Below, one piece after another: positions 33,324-41,354 of a DNA stretch of 64,000 nt. Source of the DNA: Micropruina sp. (GTDB lineage Bacteria > Actinomycetota > Actinomycetes > Propionibacteriales > Propionibacteriaceae); assembly GCA_016711205.1 (NCBI GenBank), contig JADJTM010000002.1, forward strand, positions 124,001 through 188,000, written 5' to 3'. A model generated the notes under the pieces. The model did not search any database. It was not told the origin of the DNA and saw only the letters and a program-made list of their open reading frames with translations. Position 1 is the stretch's first letter, and each line of letters begins with the position of its first letter. Both the position numbers and the translations under genes were made by a program.

Positions 33324-34409
33324 ATGCACGACTCCGCGCCGGATCGTACCTCCAACAAGTTCGCGTTCCTCGTCCATCCCCGCGCCGACGTCGCCACCGA
33401 CATGGCGCGCATCTGGCGTCCGCTCGGCCGGGTACCTGCCCGGTCCTGGGACTGGGGGCTGCGCCGCCTGCCGGTGCCGCCGATCACTCTCGCCTCCGTG
33501 CGCCGCCGCGGTGCCACCGAGCCGGACGGCTGGATCCTGGTCGTGCCGGTGGGTGCCCGCCAGCTGCTGACCGAGGACCGCGGCTGGGTGATCGGCCGGA
33601 TCGAGGCCGCCGTCGACCGAGCGGAACAGCTGGGAGCCTCGGTGGTGGGGCTGGGTGCCCTGACCGCCCCGGTCACCGCGGGCGGCGCCAAGCTGCGCGA
33701 GCGCGACGGCCTGACGCTGACCACCGGCAACGCGTTCACCGCGCACCTGAGCGTCGAAGGCCTGCGCCGGCTACTCCCCGCCGCGCCGGGCGGCCGGCTG
33801 GCGATCGTCGGGGCCACCGGCAGCGTCGGCTCGTGCGTGGTGCGGCTGCTGGCCGAGGAACCGCTCGGTTCGCAGCTCACCCTCATCGCGCGCGGCGAAC
33901 GCAGGTTGCGCGAGCTGGCCGGCGACTTCGCGGCCGCCGGCACGGGCGTGCCCGTCCACACCTCCACGTCGCTGGACGCGGTGCGCGAGGCCGACGTGGT
34001 GCTGCTGCTCACCTCGGCCGCCGACGCGGTGATCGGCTCGCAGCACCTCAAGCCCGGCGCCATCGTGCTGGACGACACCCAGCCCCGCAACACCGACCCA
34101 CGACTGGTGCACGAACGTCCGGACGTCACGGTGATCGACGGCGGGGTGGCCGCGATTCCCGGCATCGAGCTGCGCGGCGACATCGGCCTGCCGCGCGGGC
34201 TCGCCTACGCGTGCCTGTGCGAGACCATGCTGATGGCCTTCACCGGCCACACCCAACGGGCGGTCGGGCAGGCGTCGGTCGAGCATGCGGTACGCATGCG
34301 CGATGCCGCCCGGCGGTTCGCGCACCTGGGCTTCGACCTGGCCGAGCCGCTGTCGTTCGGCCGCTCCGTGTCGTGGCCGGCCCCGGCGCTCGCATCCGTG
34401 GCGGCCTGA
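33324..34409 (+). CDS. Acyl-ACP reductase (AAR)-like protein
   Basis: A 361-residue protein similar over its length to cyanobacterial long-chain acyl-[ACP] reductase. Shared features: VGLGALTAPVT, the TTGNAFTAH motif, the NADPH motif AIVGATGSVGSCVVRLL (near residue 162), ..TLIARGERRL.., and YACLCETMLMAF, where Cys297 aligns with the acyl-thioester cysteine of AAR (Cys294 there). Two other segments, LDDTQPRN and VIDGGVAAIPG, match as well. It would reduce acyl-ACP or acyl-CoA to an aldehyde. No aldehyde-deformylating oxygenase is adjacent. GGGGG precedes ATG 33324; the flavoprotein gene starts 1 nt after its stop. Confidence 0.75.
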   Translation: MHDSAPDRTSNKFAFLVHPRADVATDMARIWRPLGRVPARSWDWGLRRLPVPPITLASVRRRGATEPDGWILVVPVGARQLLTEDRGWVIGRIEAAVDRAEQLGASVVGLGALTAPVTAGGAKLRERDGLTLTTGNAFTAHLSVEGLRRLLPAAPGGRLAIVGATGSVGSCVVRLLAEEPLGSQLTLIARGERRLRELAGDFAAAGTGVPVHTSTSLDAVREADVVLLLTSAADAVIGSQHLKPGAIVLDDTQPRNTDPRLVHERPDVTVIDGGVAAIPGIELRGDIGLPRGLAYACLCETMLMAFTGHTQRAVGQASVEHAVRMRDAARRFAHLGFDLAEPLSFGRSVSWPAPALASVAA

Positions 34410-34410
34410 G

Positions 34411-35607
34411 GTGGCCACCGAGGTGGTCCTGCTGGGCGGCGGCTACACCGGCGTCTGGGCCGCGCGCCGCATGACCCGCGCGGTCCGGTCGGGAGCGCTG
34501 CGCGACGTGCGCATCCGGATGGTCTCGGCCGAGCCCGAGCACTCCTTCCACGGCTGGACGGCCGAGGTGATCACCGGGCACGTCCGTCCCGAGCGGGCCC
34601 GGGTGCCGCTGACCCAGCTGCTGCCCGGCGTCGAACTGGTGCACGGCCGGGTCGGCGCCGTCGACCCGCGCCGGCGCACCGTGCAGGTGCAGACGGCCAC
34701 CGGCCTCCGGCAGCTGAGCTACGACCAACTGGTCGTCGGGGTCGGCAGCCGGGACGCCACCGAACGGGTGCCCGGCCTGGCCGAGCACGCCTGGTCACTG
34801 AAAGACCCCGACGGCCTGGCCGCCCTGCGCACGCACCTCGATACGCTGCCGCCCGGTGCCACCATCGTCGTCGCCGGCGCCGGCTTCACCGGCGTCGAGG
34901 CGGCCACCGCGATCGCCCAGCAGGTGCCCACTGCCCGCGTGCTGCTGGCCCACCCCGGGCCGGTCGCGCTGCCGATGCTGCGGCCCCGGTTCAGCCGGGT
35001 CGCGGACTATGCGATCGACCAGGCTCGCCGCTGCGGGGTCGAGTTCATCCCCGGCGCGCGCCTGCTGCGGGTCAGCGCCGAGGGTGCCGAGCTGGACACC
35101 GAGGGTTTCGTCGCCTCGGCCACCGTGATCACCACGATCGGGCAGACCCCGGTGGCCCTGCCCGGCCTGGACGCATTCGCCCGCGACGCGTCCGGACGCC
35201 TGGCAACCGACCGCTGCCTCGGCGTCGCGCCGGGCATCTGGGCTGGGGGCGACGTGGCCGCGGTGCCGCACCCGTCCGGTCAGGGCGCCTGCCCGGCCAA
35301 CGCCCTGTGGGCGATCTACCACGGCAAGCGGATCGGCGCGAACCTAGTCCGCACCCTGCAGGGCCGGGCGCCTCGTCCGTTCACCTTTCCGGGTCTCGGC
35401 CAGGGCGCCAGCTTGGGTGTCGGGCGGGGTGCCGCGGAACTCTACGGCGTGCAGCTGACCGGCTGGCCGGCCTGGCTGGCGCGGTGGGTCTTCTTTCACT
35501 GGTTCATGCCGTCGCGCCGGATCGGCCTGGTCACCGCGCTGGATTGGATCCGGCCGCGGGAGACGGTCGGCACGGACGATTCGGCTTACCTCTACGCAAC
35601 GGCCTGA
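34411..35607 (+). CDS. NDH-2-like FAD/NAD(P) oxidoreductase
   Basis: A 398-residue flavoprotein with FAD motif VVLLGGGYTGVWAA, a second Rossmann motif IVVAGAGFTGVEAATA, and the C-terminal FAD motif GIWAGGDVAA. ..GQGACPANALWAIYHGKR.. and the Phe/Trp-rich amphipathic C-terminus (ARWVFFHWFMP) are like type II NADH dehydrogenases, which bind the membrane surface and pass electrons to quinone. GTG 34411 is 1 nt after the AAR-like stop. The pairing suggests that it supplies or drains electrons for that reaction, which is inference. Confidence 0.82.
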   Translation: MATEVVLLGGGYTGVWAARRMTRAVRSGALRDVRIRMVSAEPEHSFHGWTAEVITGHVRPERARVPLTQLLPGVELVHGRVGAVDPRRRTVQVQTATGLRQLSYDQLVVGVGSRDATERVPGLAEHAWSLKDPDGLAALRTHLDTLPPGATIVVAGAGFTGVEAATAIAQQVPTARVLLAHPGPVALPMLRPRFSRVADYAIDQARRCGVEFIPGARLLRVSAEGAELDTEGFVASATVITTIGQTPVALPGLDAFARDASGRLATDRCLGVAPGIWAGGDVAAVPHPSGQGACPANALWAIYHGKRIGANLVRTLQGRAPRPFTFPGLGQGASLGVGRGAAELYGVQLTGWPAWLARWVFFHWFMPSRRIGLVTALDWIRPRETVGTDDSAYLYATA

Positions 35608-35647
35608 GCAGCGACTACCTTCGGAGTCTCAGCACAAGGAGGTGCGC

Positions 35648-37561
35648 ATGTCCACCACTCAGGCCGGCCCGACCGAGCGCGAGGCCCGCAAGGTCGCCGA
35701 GGCAGCCCGCGAGACCCGCTGGACCAAGCCGAGCTTCGGCAAGGAGCTCTTCCTCGGCCGGCTGCGGCTCGACCTGGTCGATCCGTGGCCGTCCAACAGC
35801 CCCGAGCAGATCGCTGCGGGTGAGGCGTACCTGGCCCGGCTGCGTCCGTTCGTCGAGAGCATCGACGGGGCGGCGATCGAGCGCGACGCGTCCATCTCGG
35901 ACGAGGTGTTCGCCGGCCTGGCCGAACTGGGGGCGTTCGGCATGAAGGTGCCGCAGGCCTACGGCGGGGTCGGGTTGTCGCACCTGTACTACTGTAAGGC
36001 GCTCACCCTGGTCGGTTCGGCGCACGCCTCGGTCGGCACGCTGCTGAGCGCGCACCAGTCGATCGGCGTGCCGCAGCCGGTCAAGATGTTCGGAACCGAG
36101 GAGCAGAAGCAGCGCTACCTGCCCCGGGTCGCCGGCGGCGAGGTGTCCGCATTTCTGCTCACCGAGCCGGACGTCGGCAGCGACCCGGCCAGGCTCGCCT
36201 TTGAGGCCCGGCCCGTCGATGGCGGCTACCTGCTCAACGGGGTCAAGCTGTGGGGCACCAACGGCACCGTCGCCACCCTGCTGGTGGTGATGGCGCGGGT
36301 GCCCGCCGGCGAGGGCCGGCGCGGCGGCGTCACGGCGTTCGTCGTCGAGGCCGACTCCGAGGGCATCACGGTCGAGAACCGCAACGCGTTCATGGGCCTG
36401 CGCGGGATCGAGAACTCGGTGACCCGGTTCCACGACGTCTTCGTGCCGTCGGAGAACGTGGTGGGCGGGGTGGGCCGCGGCTTGAAGATCGCCCTGACCA
36501 CCTTGAACACCGGACGGCTGTCGCTGCCGGCGATGTGCGTGACCTCGTCCAAGTGGTGCCTGGGGGTGGCCCGGGGCTGGGCGGCCGAGCGGGTGCAGTG
36601 GGGCCGTCCGGTGGGTCGGCACGAGGCGCTGGCGACCAAGATCAGCTTCATCGCCGCCACCACCTACGCACTGGAGGCGATGGTCGACCTGACCTGCCTG
36701 CTGGCCGACGACGACGAGAACGACATTCGCATCGAGGCGGCGCTGCTCAAGCTGTACGCGTCCGAGATGGCGTGGAAGGTCGCTGACGAGCTCGTGCAGA
36801 TTCGCGGCGGGCGGGGCTTCGAGACCGCCGATTCGCAGCGGGCGCGGGGCGAGCGCGGCCTTGAGGCCGAGCAGGTGCTGCGTGACCTGCGGATCATGCG
36901 CATCTTCGAGGGCTCGTCCGAGATCATGCACCTGCTGATCGCGCGCGAGGCCGTGGACGCCCACCTCGACGTGGCGGGCGACATCATCGACCCCGAGGCC
37001 TCCCGTGACGAGAAGCTCAAGGCGGTGGGCAAGGCGGGCGCCTTCTACGCCGGCTGGTTGCCGACCCTGGTGGCCGGCAAGGGTGTGGTGCCCACGTCGT
37101 TCGGCGACTTCGGACCACTGGCCACCCACCTGCGCTTCATCGAACGCGCCACCCGCAAGCTGGCCCGCTCGATCTTCTACGGGATGGCTCGCTGGCAAGG
37201 AGCGATGGAGCGCAAGCAGGCCTTCCTCGGCCGGGTGGTCGACATCGGTGCCGAGCTGTTCGCGATGACCGCCGCCTGCGGACGGGCCAGGGCCGAGCGC
37301 GCCGCGCATCCGCAGGGCGTCCAGTTGGCCGACCTGTTCTGCGCCCAGGCCCGGGTGCGCATCGACGCACTGTTCACCGCGTTGTGGCAGAACACCGACG
37401 ACGCCGACGGCGCCGCCGCCAAGCAGGTGCTCGAGGGCCATTACGCCTTCGTCGAATCGGGCATCACACCGCCCCGCGACGAGGGACCGTGGGTCAGTCC
37501 GGTCGAGCCGGGTCCGTCCGGCAAGCCGGACCTGCGCCGTCACCTGCCCCACGTGCAGTAG
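35648..37561 (+). CDS. Acyl-CoA dehydrogenase, long VLCAD/ACAD9-like form
   Basis: A 637-residue flavoprotein, about 250 residues longer than ordinary acyl-CoA dehydrogenases. The core has LLSAHQSIGVPQP, the FAD/substrate motif FLLTEPDVGSDPA, the WGRPVGRHEAL segment and the catalytic Glu421 in RIFEGSSEIMH. The C-terminal extension (about 430-637, mostly helical) resembles that of very-long-chain enzymes. ATG 35648 follows AGGAGG. It is on the same strand, 40 nt after the flavoprotein, so a fatty-acyl role for the group is plausible. Confidence 0.9.
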   Translation: MSTTQAGPTEREARKVAEAARETRWTKPSFGKELFLGRLRLDLVDPWPSNSPEQIAAGEAYLARLRPFVESIDGAAIERDASISDEVFAGLAELGAFGMKVPQAYGGVGLSHLYYCKALTLVGSAHASVGTLLSAHQSIGVPQPVKMFGTEEQKQRYLPRVAGGEVSAFLLTEPDVGSDPARLAFEARPVDGGYLLNGVKLWGTNGTVATLLVVMARVPAGEGRRGGVTAFVVEADSEGITVENRNAFMGLRGIENSVTRFHDVFVPSENVVGGVGRGLKIALTTLNTGRLSLPAMCVTSSKWCLGVARGWAAERVQWGRPVGRHEALATKISFIAATTYALEAMVDLTCLLADDDENDIRIEAALLKLYASEMAWKVADELVQIRGGRGFETADSQRARGERGLEAEQVLRDLRIMRIFEGSSEIMHLLIAREAVDAHLDVAGDIIDPEASRDEKLKAVGKAGAFYAGWLPTLVAGKGVVPTSFGDFGPLATHLRFIERATRKLARSIFYGMARWQGAMERKQAFLGRVVDIGAELFAMTAACGRARAERAAHPQGVQLADLFCAQARVRIDALFTALWQNTDDADGAAAKQVLEGHYAFVESGITPPRDEGPWVSPVEPGPSGKPDLRRHLPHVQ

Positions 37562-37570
37562 CGGCCCGAC

Positions 37571-37576
37571 TACCCT
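37571..37576 (+). promoter_or_regulatory. -10 box of the membrane-protein gene, leaderless start
   Basis: TACCCT, 6 nt, ATG 37583. Confidence 0.5.
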
Positions 37577-37582
37577 GGCGGC

Positions 37583-38092
37583 ATGCCACCGCTTCGTCTT
37601 GCCGCCATCGGCCTGCTGCTCGTGCTGGTCACGATCAACCTGGGCTCGTTCACGCTGTCGCTCGACCTGCTCGGCTGGCTGATGGTGGTCGGCGGCATGC
37701 ATCAACTGGCCGAGGTGAACAAGTGGTTCGGCTGGGCCCGCAACCTGGCGGTGGTCGCGCTGGTGCTCGAGCTGGTGCTGATGATCTCGCCGTTCGCCAT
37801 CATCAACGTGCTCGCCTCACCCCTGAACCGGCTGGCCGTGCTGGCCTTCGTGTTCTGCCTGTGCACGGCGCTGCTGCAGCAGCTGGGTCGCAGCGACCGC
37901 GGGTACGCCGTCACGCTGCAGGTGCTGCGGGTGCTGATTCCCCTGGTCACCGTCGCCGCGGCGGTGTTCGCCGCGATCGAGGCCCCCGCCGGACTGCCGA
38001 TGGGGTGGCTCTACCCCGTCCAGCTGATCGGCACCGCCGTACTCGCCGGGGTGATGTGGCTGCTTGGGGCGCGGTACTCGTTCACCCGCTGA
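37583..38092 (+). CDS. Five-helix membrane protein of unknown function
   Basis: A 169-residue hydrophobic protein with membrane segments near residues 4-24, 27-41, 50-75, 80-100, 112-130 and 138-160. No motif that I recognise; no charged transport signature. It overlaps the convergent gene at 38082 by 11 nt. Confidence 0.7.
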   Translation: MPPLRLAAIGLLLVLVTINLGSFTLSLDLLGWLMVVGGMHQLAEVNKWFGWARNLAVVALVLELVLMISPFAIINVLASPLNRLAVLAFVFCLCTALLQQLGRSDRGYAVTLQVLRVLIPLVTVAAAVFAAIEAPAGLPMGWLYPVQLIGTAVLAGVMWLLGARYSFTR

Positions 38093-38696
38093 CTCGACCC
38101 AGCCGGCAAGCCGGGTCGAGGCTGTAGTCGGCCATGTAGTCGAAGACCGCGCGCAGCGCGACCCGTTCGGGGTCGTGGTAGTAGGGCCGCTGCACGGCCG
38201 CGAAGTCGTCCCAGGTGCCGGTGAAGTCGAAGGCCCAGGTGAACAGGTCCTTCGGCTCGTCCGCGACGGCGAACAGGCAGCGGAAGCCGTGCCGCTCGCG
38301 CACCACGACGATGCGGCGCCAGAGTGCCAGGAACTGCTGCCAGTCGCCCACGATCGAGTAGCGGCGCAGGCAGACGGTGCGTCCGGGCTGGTCCGGACGG
38401 TCCGCCAGCAGTTCAACCCGGATGGGGCGCACCACCAGGTTGCCGAACACGTGCGGTGCGGCTCGCTCGCGCAGGGCGACGTGGTCGGGATCGGCCGCCA
38501 GCGCCGCCTCGCCGGCCGGTGCGTCGTCGTGGCGATACAGCCAGGTCAGTTTCGGTTCGGCCTGCTGCTGCAGGTAGGCCTGCAGGTGGGTGAAGCCGTG
38601 CTGCTCGCGCAGCCGCACCTGCTCGGGCCAGGTGGCGAGCCACGCGTCCAGGTGCCCGGGGCGGATCGACACCCGGTGCAGCAGGGTCTGGGACAC
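38082..38696 (-). CDS. Uncharacterised protein, possible dimeric alpha-beta barrel
   Basis: A 204-residue soluble protein. The two halves look alike: LLHRVSIRPGHLDAWLATWPEQVRLREQHG.. and LRRYSIVGDWQQFLALWRRIVVVRERHG.., each followed by ..L..AY/LFAV and a ..DFTG/HDD.. segment. This suggests two fused ferredoxin-like (NIPSNAP/ABM-like) modules. No catalytic signature is visible. GTG 38696 has TAGGCT 6 nt upstream and no ribosome site. Confidence 0.65.
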   Translation of the reverse strand: MSQTLLHRVSIRPGHLDAWLATWPEQVRLREQHGFTHLQAYLQQQAEPKLTWLYRHDDAPAGEAALAADPDHVALRERAAPHVFGNLVVRPIRVELLADRPDQPGRTVCLRRYSIVGDWQQFLALWRRIVVVRERHGFRCLFAVADEPKDLFTWAFDFTGTWDDFAAVQRPYYHDPERVALRAVFDYMADYSLDPACRLGRVSG

Positions 38697-38702
38697 GACG
38701 GC

Positions 38703-38708
38703 AGCCTA
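38703..38708 (-). promoter_or_regulatory. -10 box of the 38.7-kb gene, leaderless start
   Basis: Minus-strand TAGGCT, 6 nt, GTG 38696. Confidence 0.55.
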
Positions 38709-38927
38709 CGCGGACTGTGACCGCGCACTTCCTGAAATGACCCGTGGGAGTCACCGCAATCCCCGGCGTGTCGCGACCCGAGCAGCTGACTGGTGTCGGG
38801 ATTTCAGAATGTTCGCCGGGTGCGCCGCCGAACGTGCTGTGCCACCATGGCTCGAGACGCTCGGGCAGTGACGCTCGGCGCCTGGCCCGCACCCCCCAAC
38901 CCCCGCGGGCAGCCGAAGGAGTGCTTC

Positions 38928-41312
38928 ATGCGACCCATTCCCACCCTCGCCGCCCTCATCGGCGGCCTGCTCACCGCCTCGATGTTGACCCCCGCGACCA
39001 CCGCGGAGGCGCAGAATGGTGCCGTGCCCCGCGAACAGACCATCAGCGACGGCGTCACCGCGTTCACCGTGGTGACCAACCCCGGCGACGGGGCCACCCT
39101 GAGTTACGTCAAGGGCGGTTCCGTCACGCTGCTGAAGGTGCGATCGGGCCGTTCCACGCTGGCGTTCAAGGACCTCAACGCCAACGGACGCCTCGACGTC
39201 TGGGAGGACTGGCGCCGTCCGGTCGCCGAACGCGCCAAGGCGTTGGCGAAGGAACTCACCATGGAACAGATCGCCGGCCTGATGCTGTTCAGCTCGCACG
39301 AGCGTTCCCCCGAGGCCGGACTCACGGATGCGCAACGCAAGTACCTCAAGGACGATCACCTGCGCAACGTGCTGAACGCGGGCGCGAACGACGTCACCGC
39401 GAACGTGACCTGGGTCAACGCCGTGCAGGCCTTCGCCGAGCAGCAACTGTCGTCCACGACCCCGTACGTGCCGGTCAACTTCAGCTCCGACCCGCGCTCG
39501 ACGGCGGCCAACGACTCGGCCTACAACGCCGAGGGCGACGACATTTCGCGTTGGCCCTCGAACCTGGGGCTGGCCGCCACCTTCTCGCGCTCCACCATGC
39601 TGAAGTTCGCCAAGGCGTCCTCGGCGGAGTACCGGGCGATGGGCATCACCACGGCGCTCGGCCCGCAGATCGACCTGGCCACCGAGCCCCGCTGGCTGCG
39701 CGTCGACGGCACGTTCGGCGAGAACGTCGAACTGGCCAGCACGATGGCCGAGGCCTACGTCGAGGGGTCGCAGAACACCTACGACAAGCGCGGACGCTCC
39801 GTGGGCTGGGGTGCCGACTCGATCAACACGATGATCAAGCACTGGCCCGGTGACGGCGCCGGTGAGGGCGGCCGCGAGTCCCACCTGAACGCGGGCAAGT
39901 ACGCGGTGTACCCCGGCGACAACTTCGACGAGCACACGCTGCCCTTCCTGGCCGCCAAGGACGCCACCGCGGTGATGAGTTCGTACTCGATCGCGATCGC
40001 CAAGGACGGCTCGGCGTTGACCGGCAACCGGGTCGGCTCGGCCTACGACAAGGTGAAGATCGACCTGCTGCGCAACTCGGGCTACGACGGCGTGATCTGC
40101 ACCGACTGGGGCGTGACCACCGGCTACACCGACGCCAACTCGATCTTCGGCATGGCCTGGGGCATGGAGAAGGCGTCCGTCAACGAACGGCACTACGCCG
40201 TGCTGCGGGCCGGCGTCGACATGTTCGGCGGCAACAACAACAAGGTGCCGGTGCTGGCCGCGCACGCGCTGTGGCAGGCCGACTTCGTGGCGGGCAAGAA
40301 CGCCATCGACGCCGACACCCGGTTCCGCCAGTCGGCTGAGCGCATCCTGCGCATGCTGATGCTGCCCGGCCTGTTCGAGAACCCCTACCTCGACCTGGCC
40401 GTCTCCAAGACGATCGTGGCCAGCGACGACAAGATCCAGGCCGGCCTCGATGCCCAGTTCGACTCCGTGGTGATGCTGAAGAACGCGAACCGCACCATTC
40501 GCCCGTCCGCGTTGAAGAAGTTCGCCAAGCAGACGGTCTACATTCCGAGTTCGATCGGGCACGGCTTCCCGAGCGTGTTCTCGCAGTCCACCACGGACAT
40601 CACCGGGCCGACGCTCGATGCCGAGGTGGCCAAGCAGTACTTCGCCAAAGTGCTCACCGACACCCCGGTGCTCGACAGCGCCGGCAAGGTGATCGACTAC
40701 GTGATGCCCGACCTGGCCGACGTCGACGTGGTGCTGGCCGGCATGCGAAGCCCCGACAACGGCAACAACTTCACCGGGGCGGGACGCAACTCCGACGGTA
40801 CCTACTACCCGTTGTCGCTGCAGTGGGGTCCGTACACGGCGAACGGGCCGAACGTGCGGCGCACGTCCATCGCGGGCGACCTTCGCGACGACGGCACGGT
40901 CGAGAACCGGTCGTACTTCGGGGCGAGTTCTAAGATCGGCAACGCCTTCGACCTGACCGCGCTGAACCGCACCGTGAAGACGGTCAAGGGCATCGAACGG
41001 CGCACCGGCCGGCACATTCCGGTGATCGTCGCGGTCAAGGCCAAGACCAGCTTCATTCCGGCCGAGTTCGAGAAGAAGGTGGACGCGATCCTGGTCGGGT
41101 ATTCGCTGAACGACCGGGTGCTGATCGAGACCGCCCTGGGTCAGCACAACCCGCAGGGACGCCTGCCGATCGCCAGCCCGAAGAACATGAACGCCGTCGA
41201 GAAGCAGTTCGAGGACGTCGGTGAGGACATGGTGGCGTACGTCGACTCGGCGGGTCATCGCTACGCCTTCGGCTACGGCCTGAACTGGCGTGGGGTGATC
41301 CGCAAGCGCTGA
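38928..41312 (+). CDS. Secreted family 3 glycoside hydrolase
   Basis: A 794-residue beta-glucosidase/xylosidase-type enzyme. A Sec signal (MRPIPTLAALIGGLLTA.. to TAEAQ) marks it as exported. The barrel begins about residue 110 (ELTMEQIAGLML) and contains KHWPGDGAGEGGRESH (substrate-binding Lys-His region) and the nucleophile Asp393 in VICTDWGVT. The second domain ends with ILVGYSLNDRVLIE and PQGRLPI. DLNANGRLDVWEDW near residue 77 looks like a calcium-binding loop. ATG 38928 has AAGGAG upstream. It could supply sugars to the catabolic island, but no link is shown. Confidence 0.9.
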   Translation: MRPIPTLAALIGGLLTASMLTPATTAEAQNGAVPREQTISDGVTAFTVVTNPGDGATLSYVKGGSVTLLKVRSGRSTLAFKDLNANGRLDVWEDWRRPVAERAKALAKELTMEQIAGLMLFSSHERSPEAGLTDAQRKYLKDDHLRNVLNAGANDVTANVTWVNAVQAFAEQQLSSTTPYVPVNFSSDPRSTAANDSAYNAEGDDISRWPSNLGLAATFSRSTMLKFAKASSAEYRAMGITTALGPQIDLATEPRWLRVDGTFGENVELASTMAEAYVEGSQNTYDKRGRSVGWGADSINTMIKHWPGDGAGEGGRESHLNAGKYAVYPGDNFDEHTLPFLAAKDATAVMSSYSIAIAKDGSALTGNRVGSAYDKVKIDLLRNSGYDGVICTDWGVTTGYTDANSIFGMAWGMEKASVNERHYAVLRAGVDMFGGNNNKVPVLAAHALWQADFVAGKNAIDADTRFRQSAERILRMLMLPGLFENPYLDLAVSKTIVASDDKIQAGLDAQFDSVVMLKNANRTIRPSALKKFAKQTVYIPSSIGHGFPSVFSQSTTDITGPTLDAEVAKQYFAKVLTDTPVLDSAGKVIDYVMPDLADVDVVLAGMRSPDNGNNFTGAGRNSDGTYYPLSLQWGPYTANGPNVRRTSIAGDLRDDGTVENRSYFGASSKIGNAFDLTALNRTVKTVKGIERRTGRHIPVIVAVKAKTSFIPAEFEKKVDAILVGYSLNDRVLIETALGQHNPQGRLPIASPKNMNAVEKQFEDVGEDMVAYVDSAGHRYAFGYGLNWRGVIRKR

Positions 41313-41354
41313 TTCGCTGAAGTGTCGGTGCCCCATGGCATTGTGGGGCCCGAC

